A stretch of DNA of 45,553 nt. It comes from an uncultured Mycoplasmatota bacterium (GTDB lineage: Bacteria > Bacillota_I > Bacilli_A > RF39 > UBA660). A model generated the notes under the pieces. That model made no database searches and was not told where the DNA came from. It saw only the letters and a list, made by a program, of their open reading frames with translations. Shown here piece after piece: positions 9,555-19,315 of this stretch (the stretch's first letter is position 1; each line of letters starts with the position of its first letter). Where the stretch lies: positions 1 through 45,553 of the forward strand of contig CANPJT010000005.1 of NCBI GenBank assembly GCA_947574255.1, given 5' to 3'. The position numbers and the translations under genes are program-made.

Positions 9555-10985
9555 TTATCTCAATTTTTTCTTTTTATTTATCATGTTAAATATATAATCA
9601 TACTTTATTATAAATAATACACCAATATAAGTAATAATGCCAATTACTATTAATAAAATTGTATTAACAACTGATGGTGTTAAATGCTTTATAAATAATA
9701 ATAAAACTATAGCCATTACTATACCAGCGAACAAGCATTTTCTTGATTGTTTAAAAATATCTTTTATTTTATAAACATTTTTTACATATTTAAAATGGTA
9801 AACAAGAATAGTTATTTCAGCAATTACAGACGCCACCGCGGCACCTACTGCTCCGTATAAATAAATTAATATAACATTAGCAATTACATTTACCAAAGCA
9901 CCAAGTATTACTGACCTTGTATAAATATTTTGTTTTTCAGTTTGAATTAGATATACAATCCCTGTAACTCCACTTAGTCCAATAACAACTATTATAGGAG
10001 AAATAAATTTCAAAATATATTCTACTTGTGCAAAACCTTCTCCAAAATACCAAGGAACTAAATTATTAGAAACAATTAGTATTCCTAAGGTAAGAGGGAT
10101 TCCTAAAAACCATACATAATCAAAATTAATTTTCATATTTTTAACAATTTCTTTATTATTTTTCTTATTATAAGCACTTGCAATTTTAGAACTCATTACA
10201 GTTTGCATTGCATTTATGATAACTAATGCTGCTCTTGCAATTTTTTGAGATTGTTCATAAAATCCAACTTCACTCATATCATCAGTTATTAATCCCACCA
10301 TCGTTTTATCTAAAACAGTATATATTTGAGTAGCTATTTGAGGAATTAAAAGCATCATAATTAACTTAATATGTTTTTTTAATTTAATTTCTTTACAACT
10401 TGTTTTTTCAATATATTTAGGAACATATAACCAGAGTGATATATTACCCATTAACTCTGTTACAGCAAATATTAACATATAAATCCATAAATCATTAGAA
10501 GTTTTAACAAGAGCAAATGTTAGAATTAATCCTAACAACTTAACTATGATATTTCTAATTACAGTTTTACTAAAATCTTCTATTCCTTGAAAATACCAAT
10601 TTATATCAAAAGCCGAAGATAATATATATAATACTAAAATTAAATAATATAAAGAATATTGATTATTCAAACAAAAAAAACATATATAAATAACAATGGC
10701 AATAAAAATTGCAATAAATCGAATAATGCATAATTCCCAAAAAATAATCGAATATTGTTTAGAATTATCTTGATTTTTAGCTATTTCTCTTTGACCATAC
10801 ATCGATATTCCTAAAGAACCAAATAAAATAAAATACATAGATATAGCTAAAGTATAACCATAAATTCCTACTGGTTCCGCTCCTAATACTCTAGAAATAT
10901 AAGGGGTTGTTACTAAAGGAAGGATAATAGTGAGCATTTGATAAATTAGACTATATATTAAATTTGACTGAGTACTTTTTTTCAT
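9555..10985 (-). CDS. Wzx-type polysaccharide flippase (MOP/MATE superfamily)
   Basis: A 476-aa integral membrane protein with 12-14 predicted helices. The N-terminus (LVTTPYISRVLGAEPVGIYGY) is the signature of the RfbX/Wzx branch. It should flip undecaprenyl-diphosphate-linked repeat units to the outer face. It overlaps the DUF2304 gene by ATGA. It is one of two possible export routes in the locus, the other being the ABC exporter at 17738-19259. Confidence 0.92.
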   Translation of the reverse strand: MKKSTQSNLIYSLIYQMLTIILPLVTTPYISRVLGAEPVGIYGYTLAISMYFILFGSLGISMYGQREIAKNQDNSKQYSIIFWELCIIRFIAIFIAIVIYICFFCLNNQYSLYYLILVLYILSSAFDINWYFQGIEDFSKTVIRNIIVKLLGLILTFALVKTSNDLWIYMLIFAVTELMGNISLWLYVPKYIEKTSCKEIKLKKHIKLIMMLLIPQIATQIYTVLDKTMVGLITDDMSEVGFYEQSQKIARAALVIINAMQTVMSSKIASAYNKKNNKEIVKNMKINFDYVWFLGIPLTLGILIVSNNLVPWYFGEGFAQVEYILKFISPIIVVIGLSGVTGIVYLIQTEKQNIYTRSVILGALVNVIANVILIYLYGAVGAAVASVIAEITILVYHFKYVKNVYKIKDIFKQSRKCLFAGIVMAIVLLLFIKHLTPSVVNTILLIVIGIITYIGVLFIIKYDYIFNMINKKKKLR

Positions 10986-11317
10986 TTTTGACTTTGTACC
11001 TTATCTTTTAAAATAGCAAGTTCTTGACCAAGTTCAATTATTTTTTCTTGTTGTTCCGCAATTTTTTTACTACTTCTAAAATTTATAAATACTAAAAAAA
11101 CAATACATAAAACAAATAATAAAGAAGGAGGATAAGAAATTTTTAAAAAATCTGCTAGTCTATCTATTGAATAAGGAAAAATCGATAATATGATCATAAC
11201 AAGTGCTGCTAATACCCACCAAAAACTTTCTTTAATAGAAAATCTTCTTTTTCTTATTTCCCTAATTATATAAACAAAAACAACTAGAGCAATAATAACA
11301 AAATAAGTCTTTTTCAT
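10982..11317 (-). CDS. DUF2304 family small membrane protein
   Basis: A 111-aa protein with three hydrophobic segments (about 3-17, 31-49, 64-79), then a charged, coiled-coil-like cytosolic tail. The central FSIKESFWWVLAAL is typical of DUF2304. These proteins usually follow a GT2 glycosyltransferase, as here (3-base gap), and are thought to partner with it at the membrane; the biochemical role is not established. AAAGGA lies upstream of the ATG, and the 3' end overlaps the flippase gene by ATGA. Confidence 0.85.
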   Translation of the reverse strand: MKKTYFVIIALVVFVYIIREIRKRRFSIKESFWWVLAALVMIILSIFPYSIDRLADFLKISYPPSLLFVLCIVFLVFINFRSSKKIAEQQEKIIELGQELAILKDKVQSQK

Positions 11318-11320
11318 TAT

Positions 11321-12043
11321 CTATTTTCCTTTCCTTGGATATTGAATTAAAATAAAAATAATTGTATAAAACATATTTATCATATATTTAATTGGTTTTA
11401 TAATTCCCCCATGCATACTCTCTCCCGCTTCTCTCAAACGCATTTTAACCGGGACTTCTTCAATTTTATATCCCAAAAGTAACATTTCTATTACCAAATT
11501 AGCATCAGGAAATTCTGGATAATTTCCCATAATTGCATATCTTTCAATAACTTTCTTATTCAAACATTGAAATCCTGATAAGGGATCAGCAATTCTTCTT
11601 TTGCAAAAAACTTTGATTATAAATTCGAAAATTCTTGTTCCTATTCTTCGAAATAAAGGACAAGGGTAACCAGTATCTTTTAAATATCTTGAACCAATTA
11701 CAATATCACAATTATTTTCTTTCATCTTTTCATATAATTTAATCGCCTCTTTTGCAATATGTTGGCCATCAGCATCAAATTGAATCACATAATCATAATT
11801 ATTTTGATAAGCATATTTAATACCAGTTTGAACATTCCACGCATATCTCATATTAAAAATATTAGTTATACATTTAACACCATTTTTCTCTACTACCTCT
11901 TTAGTTTTATCAGTAGAACAATCATTTAAAACTACAATATCAGCAAAAGAAGCATCATTTTTTATTTCCTCTAAAACTCCTGCAATATTTTCTTCTTCAT
12001 TATAAGCTGGTATAACAAATAACACTTTATTTTTCTTTTCCAT
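11321..12043 (-). CDS. GT2 family glycosyltransferase, DPM1-like, without membrane tail
   Basis: A 240-aa GT2 enzyme opening with VLFVIPAYNEEENI and carrying FDADGQH (the DXD-type metal site, about residue 88) and a GSRYL motif. Unlike the GtrB-like protein at 3529 it has at most one weak C-terminal hydrophobic stretch; the adjacent DUF2304 protein may supply membrane contact. Probably adds a sugar to polyprenyl phosphate or to a growing repeat unit. Confidence 0.9.
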   Translation of the reverse strand: MEKKNKVLFVIPAYNEEENIAGVLEEIKNDASFADIVVLNDCSTDKTKEVVEKNGVKCITNIFNMRYAWNVQTGIKYAYQNNYDYVIQFDADGQHIAKEAIKLYEKMKENNCDIVIGSRYLKDTGYPCPLFRRIGTRIFEFIIKVFCKRRIADPLSGFQCLNKKVIERYAIMGNYPEFPDANLVIEMLLLGYKIEEVPVKMRLREAGESMHGGIIKPIKYMINMFYTIIFILIQYPRKGK

Positions 12044-12061
12044 TCCTGCATCACATCTTTT

Positions 12062-13912
12062 CTACAAACAATAAATTTTAATCACAAGATTATAAATTAA
12101 TAAAGTAATAGCAATAATACTAATTAGAGAACATGTAACCATTAAACTCTTATCATTCATCTCATTTTTCAATTTAATATTAGAAAAACAATAAATAATT
12201 GGCAATAATAATGGAATAAAATATCTATTTTGTACTCCATTTATTGTTGCTTCTCCTACTGGAGTAAACAATAAATACATTGACCCCCAAATTGAACAAA
12301 TAATAAACACATAAATTAATATCATTACAATTTTATCCTTTAACAAAATTTTGCTACGATTTTTTTCAGAAATAAAAGCCATAATTAATGATATTAGTAA
12401 AAGAAAATAACTTGTATCTAATCCCATACTTCCATAATAAGAAAATTGTCCCAATGTTACTGGTGAAAGTAGTCTTCCAAAAGTATTCAAAATAGCCTCA
12501 TTCCAAAAAGTTTTAATAAAAGAAATAGGACAATGAAATATTAATTTTAATTGTCTAACCGATGAGGTATCTCCCCCTCTAGTATCTGCTCTTGTTGATG
12601 GATCAGTAATTAAAGGTAAAAGAAACGTCGCCATACTAAGAATAAATAAACAAACTATTAATACTCTAAACCATTTATATTGTTTGTTCGAATAAAACTT
12701 TTCCTTAGGTAATAATAACATAAGCAATATAATTGGGGAATAAATAGCTTTTGGAAAAGCTCCATATAATGCTGCAAAAATAAATATCAAAATATTACTT
12801 TTTTCAACCTTTTTATCTTTATTAAAATATTCATTTGCAAAACAAGAAAAAGCTAAAAGTAAAAATGCTGTAACCGTTGGATCATAATTATAATTAGTCG
12901 CTAAAAATATACTTGTAGGAAGTATTCCAATCATCATCGTTAACAACTTATAATTAGGCATAATTTTAACAGCTAATGAAATAACAAAAGTATACATTAA
13001 AATTTGCATTACTCTTCCTAAAAAGAAAGCGATAGTTTGTTTTACACCTATTACATTTAATAGTTTTAATAATAAAGCCAATGGTAAATAATTAATTTTA
13101 TTTGTATTTAATAAATTAACATCAGATTTAAAATTTGCAATTTTTACTTTTGAATTTTCATTCATAAAATTTTGAAAATTTTTCTTTTCTAATGATGTAT
13201 CTTGACTTCGAAAATTAACAAAACAATTTTCTAAATAATAATTAGTAACACTTGTCTCATCCCTAGTCTTATTTAATGAATTAAAAACGCCATAATGATT
13301 ATCATCATCCAAAGTTGTCGTAGTCATATTATGCTCAGAAATTAAAAGTAAAAAGCCAAGTGATATGCAAATAAAAAAGGTTAAAACATGCAATTTTTTA
13401 CTAAAATAAGATTTGTACATAACAATTACTAATATTAAATTTACAAGAACAAACCAAAAAATAAATGTCACCCAATTAAAATAAAAACTATTATTAACAC
13501 TTATTTCTAACAAATCTACATCAGAAGAATTTATATCTATATTTAAAACTCCTACTTTTTGATTTATCCTTATTCCACAAGAATCTGTATAACTATAACA
13601 CGTTTCTTCTTTATCAAAATCTTTATACAAACCATAATTATTTGCTACTTCACCATTATAGGATATAAGAAAATCATCTGAAGTATTATATTTAATCGTC
13701 AATTCTCGTACATATTTTCCTTTTAAATTTATTTGTTTTATTTCATTTTTTTTACTAAAATCCACTAAATAATTTCTACTATCTTTATCTACTTTTAATA
13801 TTTGATAATTATAAAATAAAATATTAAATATAACAATAAAGGCCGAAACAATAACTATTATTAATAATTTATATTTATTTTGCAAATTTTCTAGCTTATC
13901 CAAAACTTTCAT
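12062..13912 (-). CDS. DUF2142 family multispanning membrane protein
   Basis: A 616-aa protein with an N-terminal membrane anchor, an extracytoplasmic region of about 100 residues, then ten or more helices. The C-terminal GVQNRYFIPLLLP matches the GxQxRYFxPLxP hallmark of DUF2142, a GT-C-like family common in polysaccharide loci. A DDDNHYG stretch near residue 203, after the second helix, could be the acidic catalytic site. The start overlaps the preceding stop by ATGA. Probably a lipid-linked-sugar-dependent glycosyltransferase; the role is inferred. Confidence 0.82.
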   Translation of the reverse strand: MKVLDKLENLQNKYKLLIIVIVSAFIVIFNILFYNYQILKVDKDSRNYLVDFSKKNEIKQINLKGKYVRELTIKYNTSDDFLISYNGEVANNYGLYKDFDKEETCYSYTDSCGIRINQKVGVLNIDINSSDVDLLEISVNNSFYFNWVTFIFWFVLVNLILVIVMYKSYFSKKLHVLTFFICISLGFLLLISEHNMTTTTLDDDNHYGVFNSLNKTRDETSVTNYYLENCFVNFRSQDTSLEKKNFQNFMNENSKVKIANFKSDVNLLNTNKINYLPLALLLKLLNVIGVKQTIAFFLGRVMQILMYTFVISLAVKIMPNYKLLTMMIGILPTSIFLATNYNYDPTVTAFLLLAFSCFANEYFNKDKKVEKSNILIFIFAALYGAFPKAIYSPIILLMLLLPKEKFYSNKQYKWFRVLIVCLFILSMATFLLPLITDPSTRADTRGGDTSSVRQLKLIFHCPISFIKTFWNEAILNTFGRLLSPVTLGQFSYYGSMGLDTSYFLLLISLIMAFISEKNRSKILLKDKIVMILIYVFIICSIWGSMYLLFTPVGEATINGVQNRYFIPLLLPIIYCFSNIKLKNEMNDKSLMVTCSLISIIAITLLIYNLVIKIYCL

Positions 13913-14508
13913 TTTTTAACCTTCCCACTATTTTCTTTTAAAATTTCTATCATCGCTACAATAACTATGTAAAAAGCAAAATATAGCACCAATTTATAAT
14001 CATTATTTTTCCCATTAACAATAACTATGTAATCTTTATCAATCACTTTTGAATCAACCTTTAACAATTTATCTTTTGAATAATATCCCCATATACCTAC
14101 ATTCGTATCATTATCTACTTCTTTGACTTTTATAATTATTTTATACACTTTATTTTTGGAATCTTTTTGGTTATTAAAATCAAAAAAATAAAATTCATTA
14201 TCCACAATATTTTCTAATTGTATATCTTGATTATATATTTCTAAATTATTAGAATCATCAATAATTCTTACATTCATAATACCTTGATTATTTTTAGCCA
14301 TATATGTTGCAAATTTAATTCCAATCTTATTTAAATCATCATATAAAGAAGTAAAATTTTTCTCAATTTCCATACCATTTTTAAAATCTACTGCAACAAT
14401 ATTACTATCTCCAACTGTAGTATATACATTAAATTTCAATAAAACACTAATCAAAATTATAATTAACCCAATTATTCCATAAATAAAATATTTCAATTTA
14501 AACCTCAT
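13909..14508 (-). CDS. Small membrane protein with an extracytoplasmic domain, unknown function
   Basis: A 199-aa protein with a helix at about 8-27, roughly 145 outside residues likely to be beta-rich, and a second helix near 175-190. I recognise no named family. The layout matches the N-terminal part of the DUF2142 protein encoded immediately downstream (ATGA overlap), so it may be a detached partner domain. AGGAGAG precedes the ATG, and a promoter-like element lies upstream, making it the first gene of a unit running to 9555. Confidence 0.75.
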   Translation of the reverse strand: MRFKLKYFIYGIIGLIIILISVLLKFNVYTTVGDSNIVAVDFKNGMEIEKNFTSLYDDLNKIGIKFATYMAKNNQGIMNVRIIDDSNNLEIYNQDIQLENIVDNEFYFFDFNNQKDSKNKVYKIIIKVKEVDNDTNVGIWGYYSKDKLLKVDSKVIDKDYIVIVNGKNNDYKLVLYFAFYIVIVAMIEILKENSGKVKK

Positions 14509-14525
14509 ACTACTCTCCTAATAAA

Positions 14526-14555
14526 AGTATATCATTAACACTAAGTTAAAAGCAA
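14526..14555 (-). promoter_or_regulatory. Promoter of the 14508-9555 unit
   Basis: On the minus strand TTGCTT (14555-14550) and TATACT (14531-14526) are 18 bases apart, with TGA before the -10. The ATG at 14508 is about 18 bases further on. Confidence 0.5.
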
Positions 14556-14590
14556 CAAAAAGGTGTTTTACACAAAACAATCGTAAATCA

Positions 14591-14660
14591 ATATAAAAAA
14601 ATGACATGTTATACAAGTAATTTCAAAAAATATTGAAAATCTTATATTAAACGTCATTTC
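14591..14660 (-). terminator. Probable terminator of the upstream glycosyltransferase operon
   Basis: On the minus strand AAATGAC (14659-14653) pairs with GTCATTT (14605-14599), enclosing a second small hairpin, and is followed by a T-rich tail. It lies about 75 bases past the stop at 14734. The loop is long, so confidence is moderate. Confidence 0.45.
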
Positions 14661-14733
14661 TTATTCATATTATTAAACTTTAAACTATTTTTTTATTATT
14701 GCATTATCAAAAAATAAAGTATTAACCTTCTTG

Positions 14734-16899
14734 CTATATGTAAAGCTTTTTTATATCTTCTTCAATTTTTTTCCAATTTCTTTGTTCTACAGTTTTTAAT
14801 CCATTTTGAATCAAATGTTCTCTCAATTTACTATCATTTCTAATTCTTTCAATTTTTTCAATTGCATCATCTATATTGCCTTGTTCATAAAACAAACAAT
14901 TATTTTCATTTTTTATATATTCTATATTTCCTTCATTAGGAACAACCACACAAATACCACCAGTAGCCATCATTTCTAATGGAGGATATGAGAAACTTTC
15001 TAAAATACTAGACTTTATTAAAATGTCAGCTTGTTGATAAATTTTTCCAACCTCATCATATGAAACCTTATGATAAAACTTATCAACATAATACCATTCT
15101 TTAGGTTTTCCTTGATATGATAAAAAATGTATTTCATATTTTGATTTATCTAATTTATCTATAATTTTAAAACTTTCGTCAACATTTTTATAATAATCGT
15201 CACTATTTCCTTCAACCAAAATTTTAATTTTTCCTTTAAAATTTCTTTTTTTAAATGGAAACTGTTCTATATTTATACCATTTGGAGCATATTTGGAATT
15301 CTTTTCATAATCTTCCTTAAGCCATTTTTCACACCATTTTGATATGGTAATATATTCTATATCGTCCAATGAATTATAAGTCGCATTAGCAACCCTTTTC
15401 GAAACACTTCCATAATTCAGAAAATTCGTTTCAAAATTTTGAACCAAATATAATTTTTTACTAACTTGTGGATAAGATTTTATAAATTCTAAAGTAGTCC
15501 ATAAGGTGGCAACCATAGTATTAAATATACCAAATATGTCGGTTTTTAATACACTTATAACATTAATTTCCCCATCTTTATTGAGAATATTTTTATCAGA
15601 TTGAGCCATATTTAAAATTGAAACATCAAAACCAAAATTGCGCAAAATATTACAATGTTTAATTACTACATTTACGCCTCCACTAATATTTGTTGTTGGC
15701 AAAACAAATGCAAAGTTTTTTACTAATTTACTAGTTATAAACTTTTTCAAATCCAATCCAGTATAAGTAGCTACACAATTTTTTAAAACATATTTATAAG
15801 CATTATTAGCGATACGATCCTTTTCATCTGGATTATCAATTAAAAATTTCAATTTTTCATACCAATCATCTTTTGATTTACACAATAAACCAGTTTCATT
15901 ATTTTTAATCTTAGTTTTAAAGGCCCCAAAGTCTGAAGCAACAGTAACTACTTTACACAAAGCTGCCTCTGTCCATTTGTTTTCTGATTTTGCTTCATTA
16001 AAAATCGACTTTTCAAGTGGAGCTAAATTTATATCTAATTTAGCAATTATTTTAGGTAAATTTTGCCAATCAGTAAAATTACTTACCCTTATTCTATTTT
16101 TAAAGTTATCAAATTCTTTTGGAATATCTAAATGTCCTACTAAACGTAAATAAACATTATCATATTCAGTCATTATTTTAATTAATGATTCTTTAATTAA
16201 TTCAAAATCAGGATTATGGGTAATACTTCCACTCAAATATCCTATTTCAATTTCATTTTCATTTTTATCAATATTTTTTATTGCATCCATTGATAATTCA
16301 ACCATTCTTTCAGATACAACATTTCTATTAATAAAAACTTCTTTTCCATATTTTTTTAATTCATCTGCTAGTGAATCAGTAGATGTAATAACATAATCAC
16401 ATTTCTGTAAAGTCTTTTCCATACGATTAACACCATCATCATAAATCTGTTTTTCGCTTTCAGACATTTCTTGAACATATTTTATTGTATTTGTATACTT
16501 TGTATTTATTACTAAATCGTCTATATCAAAAAAAACTTTTTTATTAAAATAATGAGCCTTATCAATAAATTTATTTATTGTATCAGTTATCGGACATCTA
16601 AAAAAAACAAAACATCTATAAAATTTTAACATTGATATATCTAAATCTTCGAAAAAAACTTTATTAACTGACAAACCATAAGATTCCAATTGTTCCATTT
16701 GATGGTCAACTCGATATCTTTCAGGATGAGGTAAATAACATCCATTAATAAATAACACATCTTTATAAGAAGAAACTTTAGTTTTATGAATTTTTATATT
16801 AATATATCTAAAAATTTTTTTTATTAATTTAATAATCCCTTCCTCTTTAAGCGTTTTTAATGATTTACTTATTAAATATTTTATTTTATCTTTTTTCAT
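14734..16899 (-). CDS. Tandem two-domain glycosyltransferase (two GT-B modules)
   Basis: A 721-aa protein with two GT-B-like halves. The first (about 45-370) has FDIDDL, then GYLSGSITHNPDFE and a donor-site-like region. The second (about 385-721) starts FVLPTTNISGGVNVVIKH and has SFSYPPLEMMATGG near 636, a GT4 donor motif. About 45 basic residues lead the protein and may touch the membrane. One protein could add two sugars in sequence, as in other two-module polymer enzymes, or one half may be structural. AAGGAG lies seven bases before the ATG; the upstream GT2 gene ends 11 bases away. Confidence 0.85.
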   Translation of the reverse strand: MKKDKIKYLISKSLKTLKEEGIIKLIKKIFRYINIKIHKTKVSSYKDVLFINGCYLPHPERYRVDHQMEQLESYGLSVNKVFFEDLDISMLKFYRCFVFFRCPITDTINKFIDKAHYFNKKVFFDIDDLVINTKYTNTIKYVQEMSESEKQIYDDGVNRMEKTLQKCDYVITSTDSLADELKKYGKEVFINRNVVSERMVELSMDAIKNIDKNENEIEIGYLSGSITHNPDFELIKESLIKIMTEYDNVYLRLVGHLDIPKEFDNFKNRIRVSNFTDWQNLPKIIAKLDINLAPLEKSIFNEAKSENKWTEAALCKVVTVASDFGAFKTKIKNNETGLLCKSKDDWYEKLKFLIDNPDEKDRIANNAYKYVLKNCVATYTGLDLKKFITSKLVKNFAFVLPTTNISGGVNVVIKHCNILRNFGFDVSILNMAQSDKNILNKDGEINVISVLKTDIFGIFNTMVATLWTTLEFIKSYPQVSKKLYLVQNFETNFLNYGSVSKRVANATYNSLDDIEYITISKWCEKWLKEDYEKNSKYAPNGINIEQFPFKKRNFKGKIKILVEGNSDDYYKNVDESFKIIDKLDKSKYEIHFLSYQGKPKEWYYVDKFYHKVSYDEVGKIYQQADILIKSSILESFSYPPLEMMATGGICVVVPNEGNIEYIKNENNCLFYEQGNIDDAIEKIERIRNDSKLREHLIQNGLKTVEQRNWKKIEEDIKKLYI

Positions 16900-16910
16900 A
16901 TTATAACTCC

Positions 16911-17738
16911 TTAATGATAATATTTCCCCTTAATATTTTTTTTATAATCTTTATAACCATCATATACCGCACGTAATTTTCTATACTTGTCTTTTTCATA
17001 AAAAATAATACACCAAATCATAGCTCGAAATTTTAAAATACTATTGCAATATTCTGGTTCATTTTTATAATACAAGTCATATATATAGTGATAATTTCTA
17101 ACTCGATAATAATACCTTACGTAATTATGATTCATACACAAAAAATTTTTTTTAAAGAATTTTTTATAAAATATATTACCTAAATTATGTTTAATACTTA
17201 TAATATTAATCCGTTTTATTTTATATCCATATTTTTTTAAACGTAAGCAATACTCCATATCCACACCATCTATAAAGAAATCGTCTAAAAAGCCACCTAT
17301 TTTTCTATAAACATTCAAATTTAACAAATTTCCCGAAGTCATTACATCTAAAGGATAATCTATTTTTTGTTTACTCTTTTTTATTTTTAATTTAGTATCT
17401 AACCAAGGACAAATAATAGCAATTTTTTCTTCCTTTTTATCAATATACTTTTTTAATTCTTCTAGTTTTTCAAATTCAAACACTGTATCTTGATCCATTG
17501 TTAGTAACCATTCATATCCATTATCTAAAGATTTTTTAGCAGCTATATTTAAAGCTTTGGCAATACCTTTATTTTCACCATTAAAAATATACTCAATTTT
17601 TTTATCTAATTTAAAACTATTTTCCTCATCACTATTATCAATAATATACAATTTATCTAAACCTGGTAAATAACTATAAATATTTTTTTTATCATTATCT
17701 GTTGGATTATACCATACTACTACCCCAGCAAATTTCAT
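16911..17738 (-). CDS. GT2 glycosyltransferase, rhamnosyltransferase-like
   Basis: A 275-aa GT2 enzyme. VVVWYNP opens the fold, ENKGIAKALNIA binds nucleotide and TMDQDT (about residue 92) is the metal site; MTSGNLLNL and FIDGVDMEYCLRL follow as in RfbF/WbbL-type enzymes that transfer rhamnose. The sugar remains unproven. Its ATG overlaps the stop of the ABC permease gene by one base (TAATG) and a GAGGAG site lies inside that gene, so translation is probably coupled. Confidence 0.88.
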   Translation of the reverse strand: MKFAGVVVWYNPTDNDKKNIYSYLPGLDKLYIIDNSDEENSFKLDKKIEYIFNGENKGIAKALNIAAKKSLDNGYEWLLTMDQDTVFEFEKLEELKKYIDKKEEKIAIICPWLDTKLKIKKSKQKIDYPLDVMTSGNLLNLNVYRKIGGFLDDFFIDGVDMEYCLRLKKYGYKIKRINIISIKHNLGNIFYKKFFKKNFLCMNHNYVRYYYRVRNYHYIYDLYYKNEPEYCNSILKFRAMIWCIIFYEKDKYRKLRAVYDGYKDYKKNIKGKYYH

Positions 17739-18514
17739 TACAACTCCTCAGCAAATCCCTTTTCTAATTTTTTAAATGCCTTATAACAAACAAATAACAA
17801 AACAAACCCTACTAAAATAATTACTAAAAGAGATTTAATTCCAGGCATAACTTGATAAAAGAAAATATTCCTATAACTATTAATAATAGTTACTAATGGA
17901 TTTAACAGTAAAATTTTTTGAAATCTAGCTGGAAACATATCCATTGTATATAAAACTGGTGTAGCATAAAATAACATTGTTATTAAAAAATTAATTATAT
18001 ACTCTGCATCTTTTATATATACATTTATTGCACTTGTTAAAAAAACCGCTGCCAAACAAACTATATACTCTGCAATCAAAATTATAGGAAAAAATATAAT
18101 ATATTTACTAAATCCTATCCCACTACATATCAAAAATACTATAATAATCAAACAAGATATTAAAAAATTAACAAGTCCACTTGTAACAACACTTATTGGT
18201 ATAATTTCTCTAGGAAAATAAACTTTTTTAATAATTCCAGCATTAGATAAAAAAGATGTTGTTCCTTGAGCAATAACTGTCGTAAACCAATTCCAAGGCA
18301 AAATTCCTATTATTAAATAAGTCACATAATGGGGAGTTGTATTTTTTAAAATAAAAGGAAAAACAATTGCATACACTAAAGTCATTAATAAAGGATTTAT
18401 AAAAGACCATAAAACTCCTAAAAAAGAGCCCTTATATTTTCCTCTAATTTCTTTTTTTACATTAGTTTTTAATAGTTCTCTATATTTATATAATTCTTGA
18501 AAAAGCCTTACCAT
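17738..18514 (-). CDS. ABC-2 type polysaccharide exporter, permease (Wzm/TagG-like)
   Basis: A 258-aa permease with six predicted helices that, with the adjacent ATPase, would export a completed lipid-linked polymer (O-antigen or teichoic acid type). ELYKYRELL, then EIRGKYKGSFLGVLWSF, is the conserved amphipathic N-terminal region. I chose the ATG at 18514 because it gives the usual spacing to LYKYRELL; a GTG at 18523 is also possible, and the GAAGG site upstream is far from the first and very close to the second. The gene overlaps or adjoins the ATPase gene. Confidence 0.92.
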   Translation of the reverse strand: MVRLFQELYKYRELLKTNVKKEIRGKYKGSFLGVLWSFINPLLMTLVYAIVFPFILKNTTPHYVTYLIIGILPWNWFTTVIAQGTTSFLSNAGIIKKVYFPREIIPISVVTSGLVNFLISCLIIIVFLICSGIGFSKYIIFFPIILIAEYIVCLAAVFLTSAINVYIKDAEYIINFLITMLFYATPVLYTMDMFPARFQKILLLNPLVTIINSYRNIFFYQVMPGIKSLLVIILVGFVLLFVCYKAFKKLEKGFAEEL

Positions 18515-18515
18515 A

Positions 18516-19259
18516 TTATCCACACACCTTCAAGTATTCATCAATAACATCATTTGTTTTTCCATCCATTCGAACTTCACCATCAAAAAGCCATACAGCT
18601 CTATCACATAACAATTTTACAGCTCCTAAACTATGACTAACAATAACTATTGTTTTATTGCTATTTTTTAATTCTTTTAACTTTTCAAAGCATTTATCTT
18701 GAAAATGCTGATCCCCAACTGCTAAGATTTCATCAATCAACAATATATCAGCCTCAACATTAATAGCAACTGAAAAGGCAAGCCGCATATACATACCCGA
18801 TGAATAAGTTCTAACAGGACTATCAATAAATTCTCCTAATTCAGAAAATTCTATAATATCATCTAATCTTTCATCAATTTCTTTTTTTGTTAAACCAAAT
18901 ATAGCAGCATTAAAATAAATATTTTCTCTTCCAGTAAAATCTTGGTGAAAACCAGCACCTAACTCTAATAAAGAAGTTAACTTACCCTTAGTAATGATTT
19001 TACCTGTTGTTGGATAAATAATTTTAGTCATCAATTTTAAAAGAGTTGATTTACCACTTCCATTTGTTCCTATTAAAGCAACCGTTTCACCCTTTTTAAT
19101 ATTTAAATTAATATTTTTTAAAACTTCATGTTCATCACTTTTTTTCTTATTCCAAAAAACTAATCGTTCTTTTAAAGTTGTTGGTTTTTCATAAAATAAT
19201 TTAAAGGATTTTTTTACATCAATTACACTAATTGAATAACTAGAATTTTTCTGTTTCAT
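18516..19259 (-). CDS. ABC exporter ATPase (Wzt/TagH-like)
   Basis: A 247-aa ATPase with Walker A GTNGSGKST, signature YSSGM, Walker B LLIDEILAVGD and the H-loop VSHSL. It follows the polysaccharide-export pattern, with a long segment before Walker A and a LELGAGFHQDFTGREN block. It ends after the ATPase core, so it lacks the C-terminal carbohydrate-binding domain of some Wzt proteins; recognition of the polymer end would have to lie elsewhere. Start ATG 19259 has GGAGG five bases upstream; ATGs further upstream lack such a site. Confidence 0.94.
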   Translation of the reverse strand: MKQKNSSYSISVIDVKKSFKLFYEKPTTLKERLVFWNKKKSDEHEVLKNINLNIKKGETVALIGTNGSGKSTLLKLMTKIIYPTTGKIITKGKLTSLLELGAGFHQDFTGRENIYFNAAIFGLTKKEIDERLDDIIEFSELGEFIDSPVRTYSSGMYMRLAFSVAINVEADILLIDEILAVGDQHFQDKCFEKLKELKNSNKTIVIVSHSLGAVKLLCDRAVWLFDGEVRMDGKTNDVIDEYLKVCG

Positions 19260-19315
19260 CTTTGCCTCCATATTCATTTAATTATATCATATCTTAAAAC
19301 TACTATCTACCAAAT

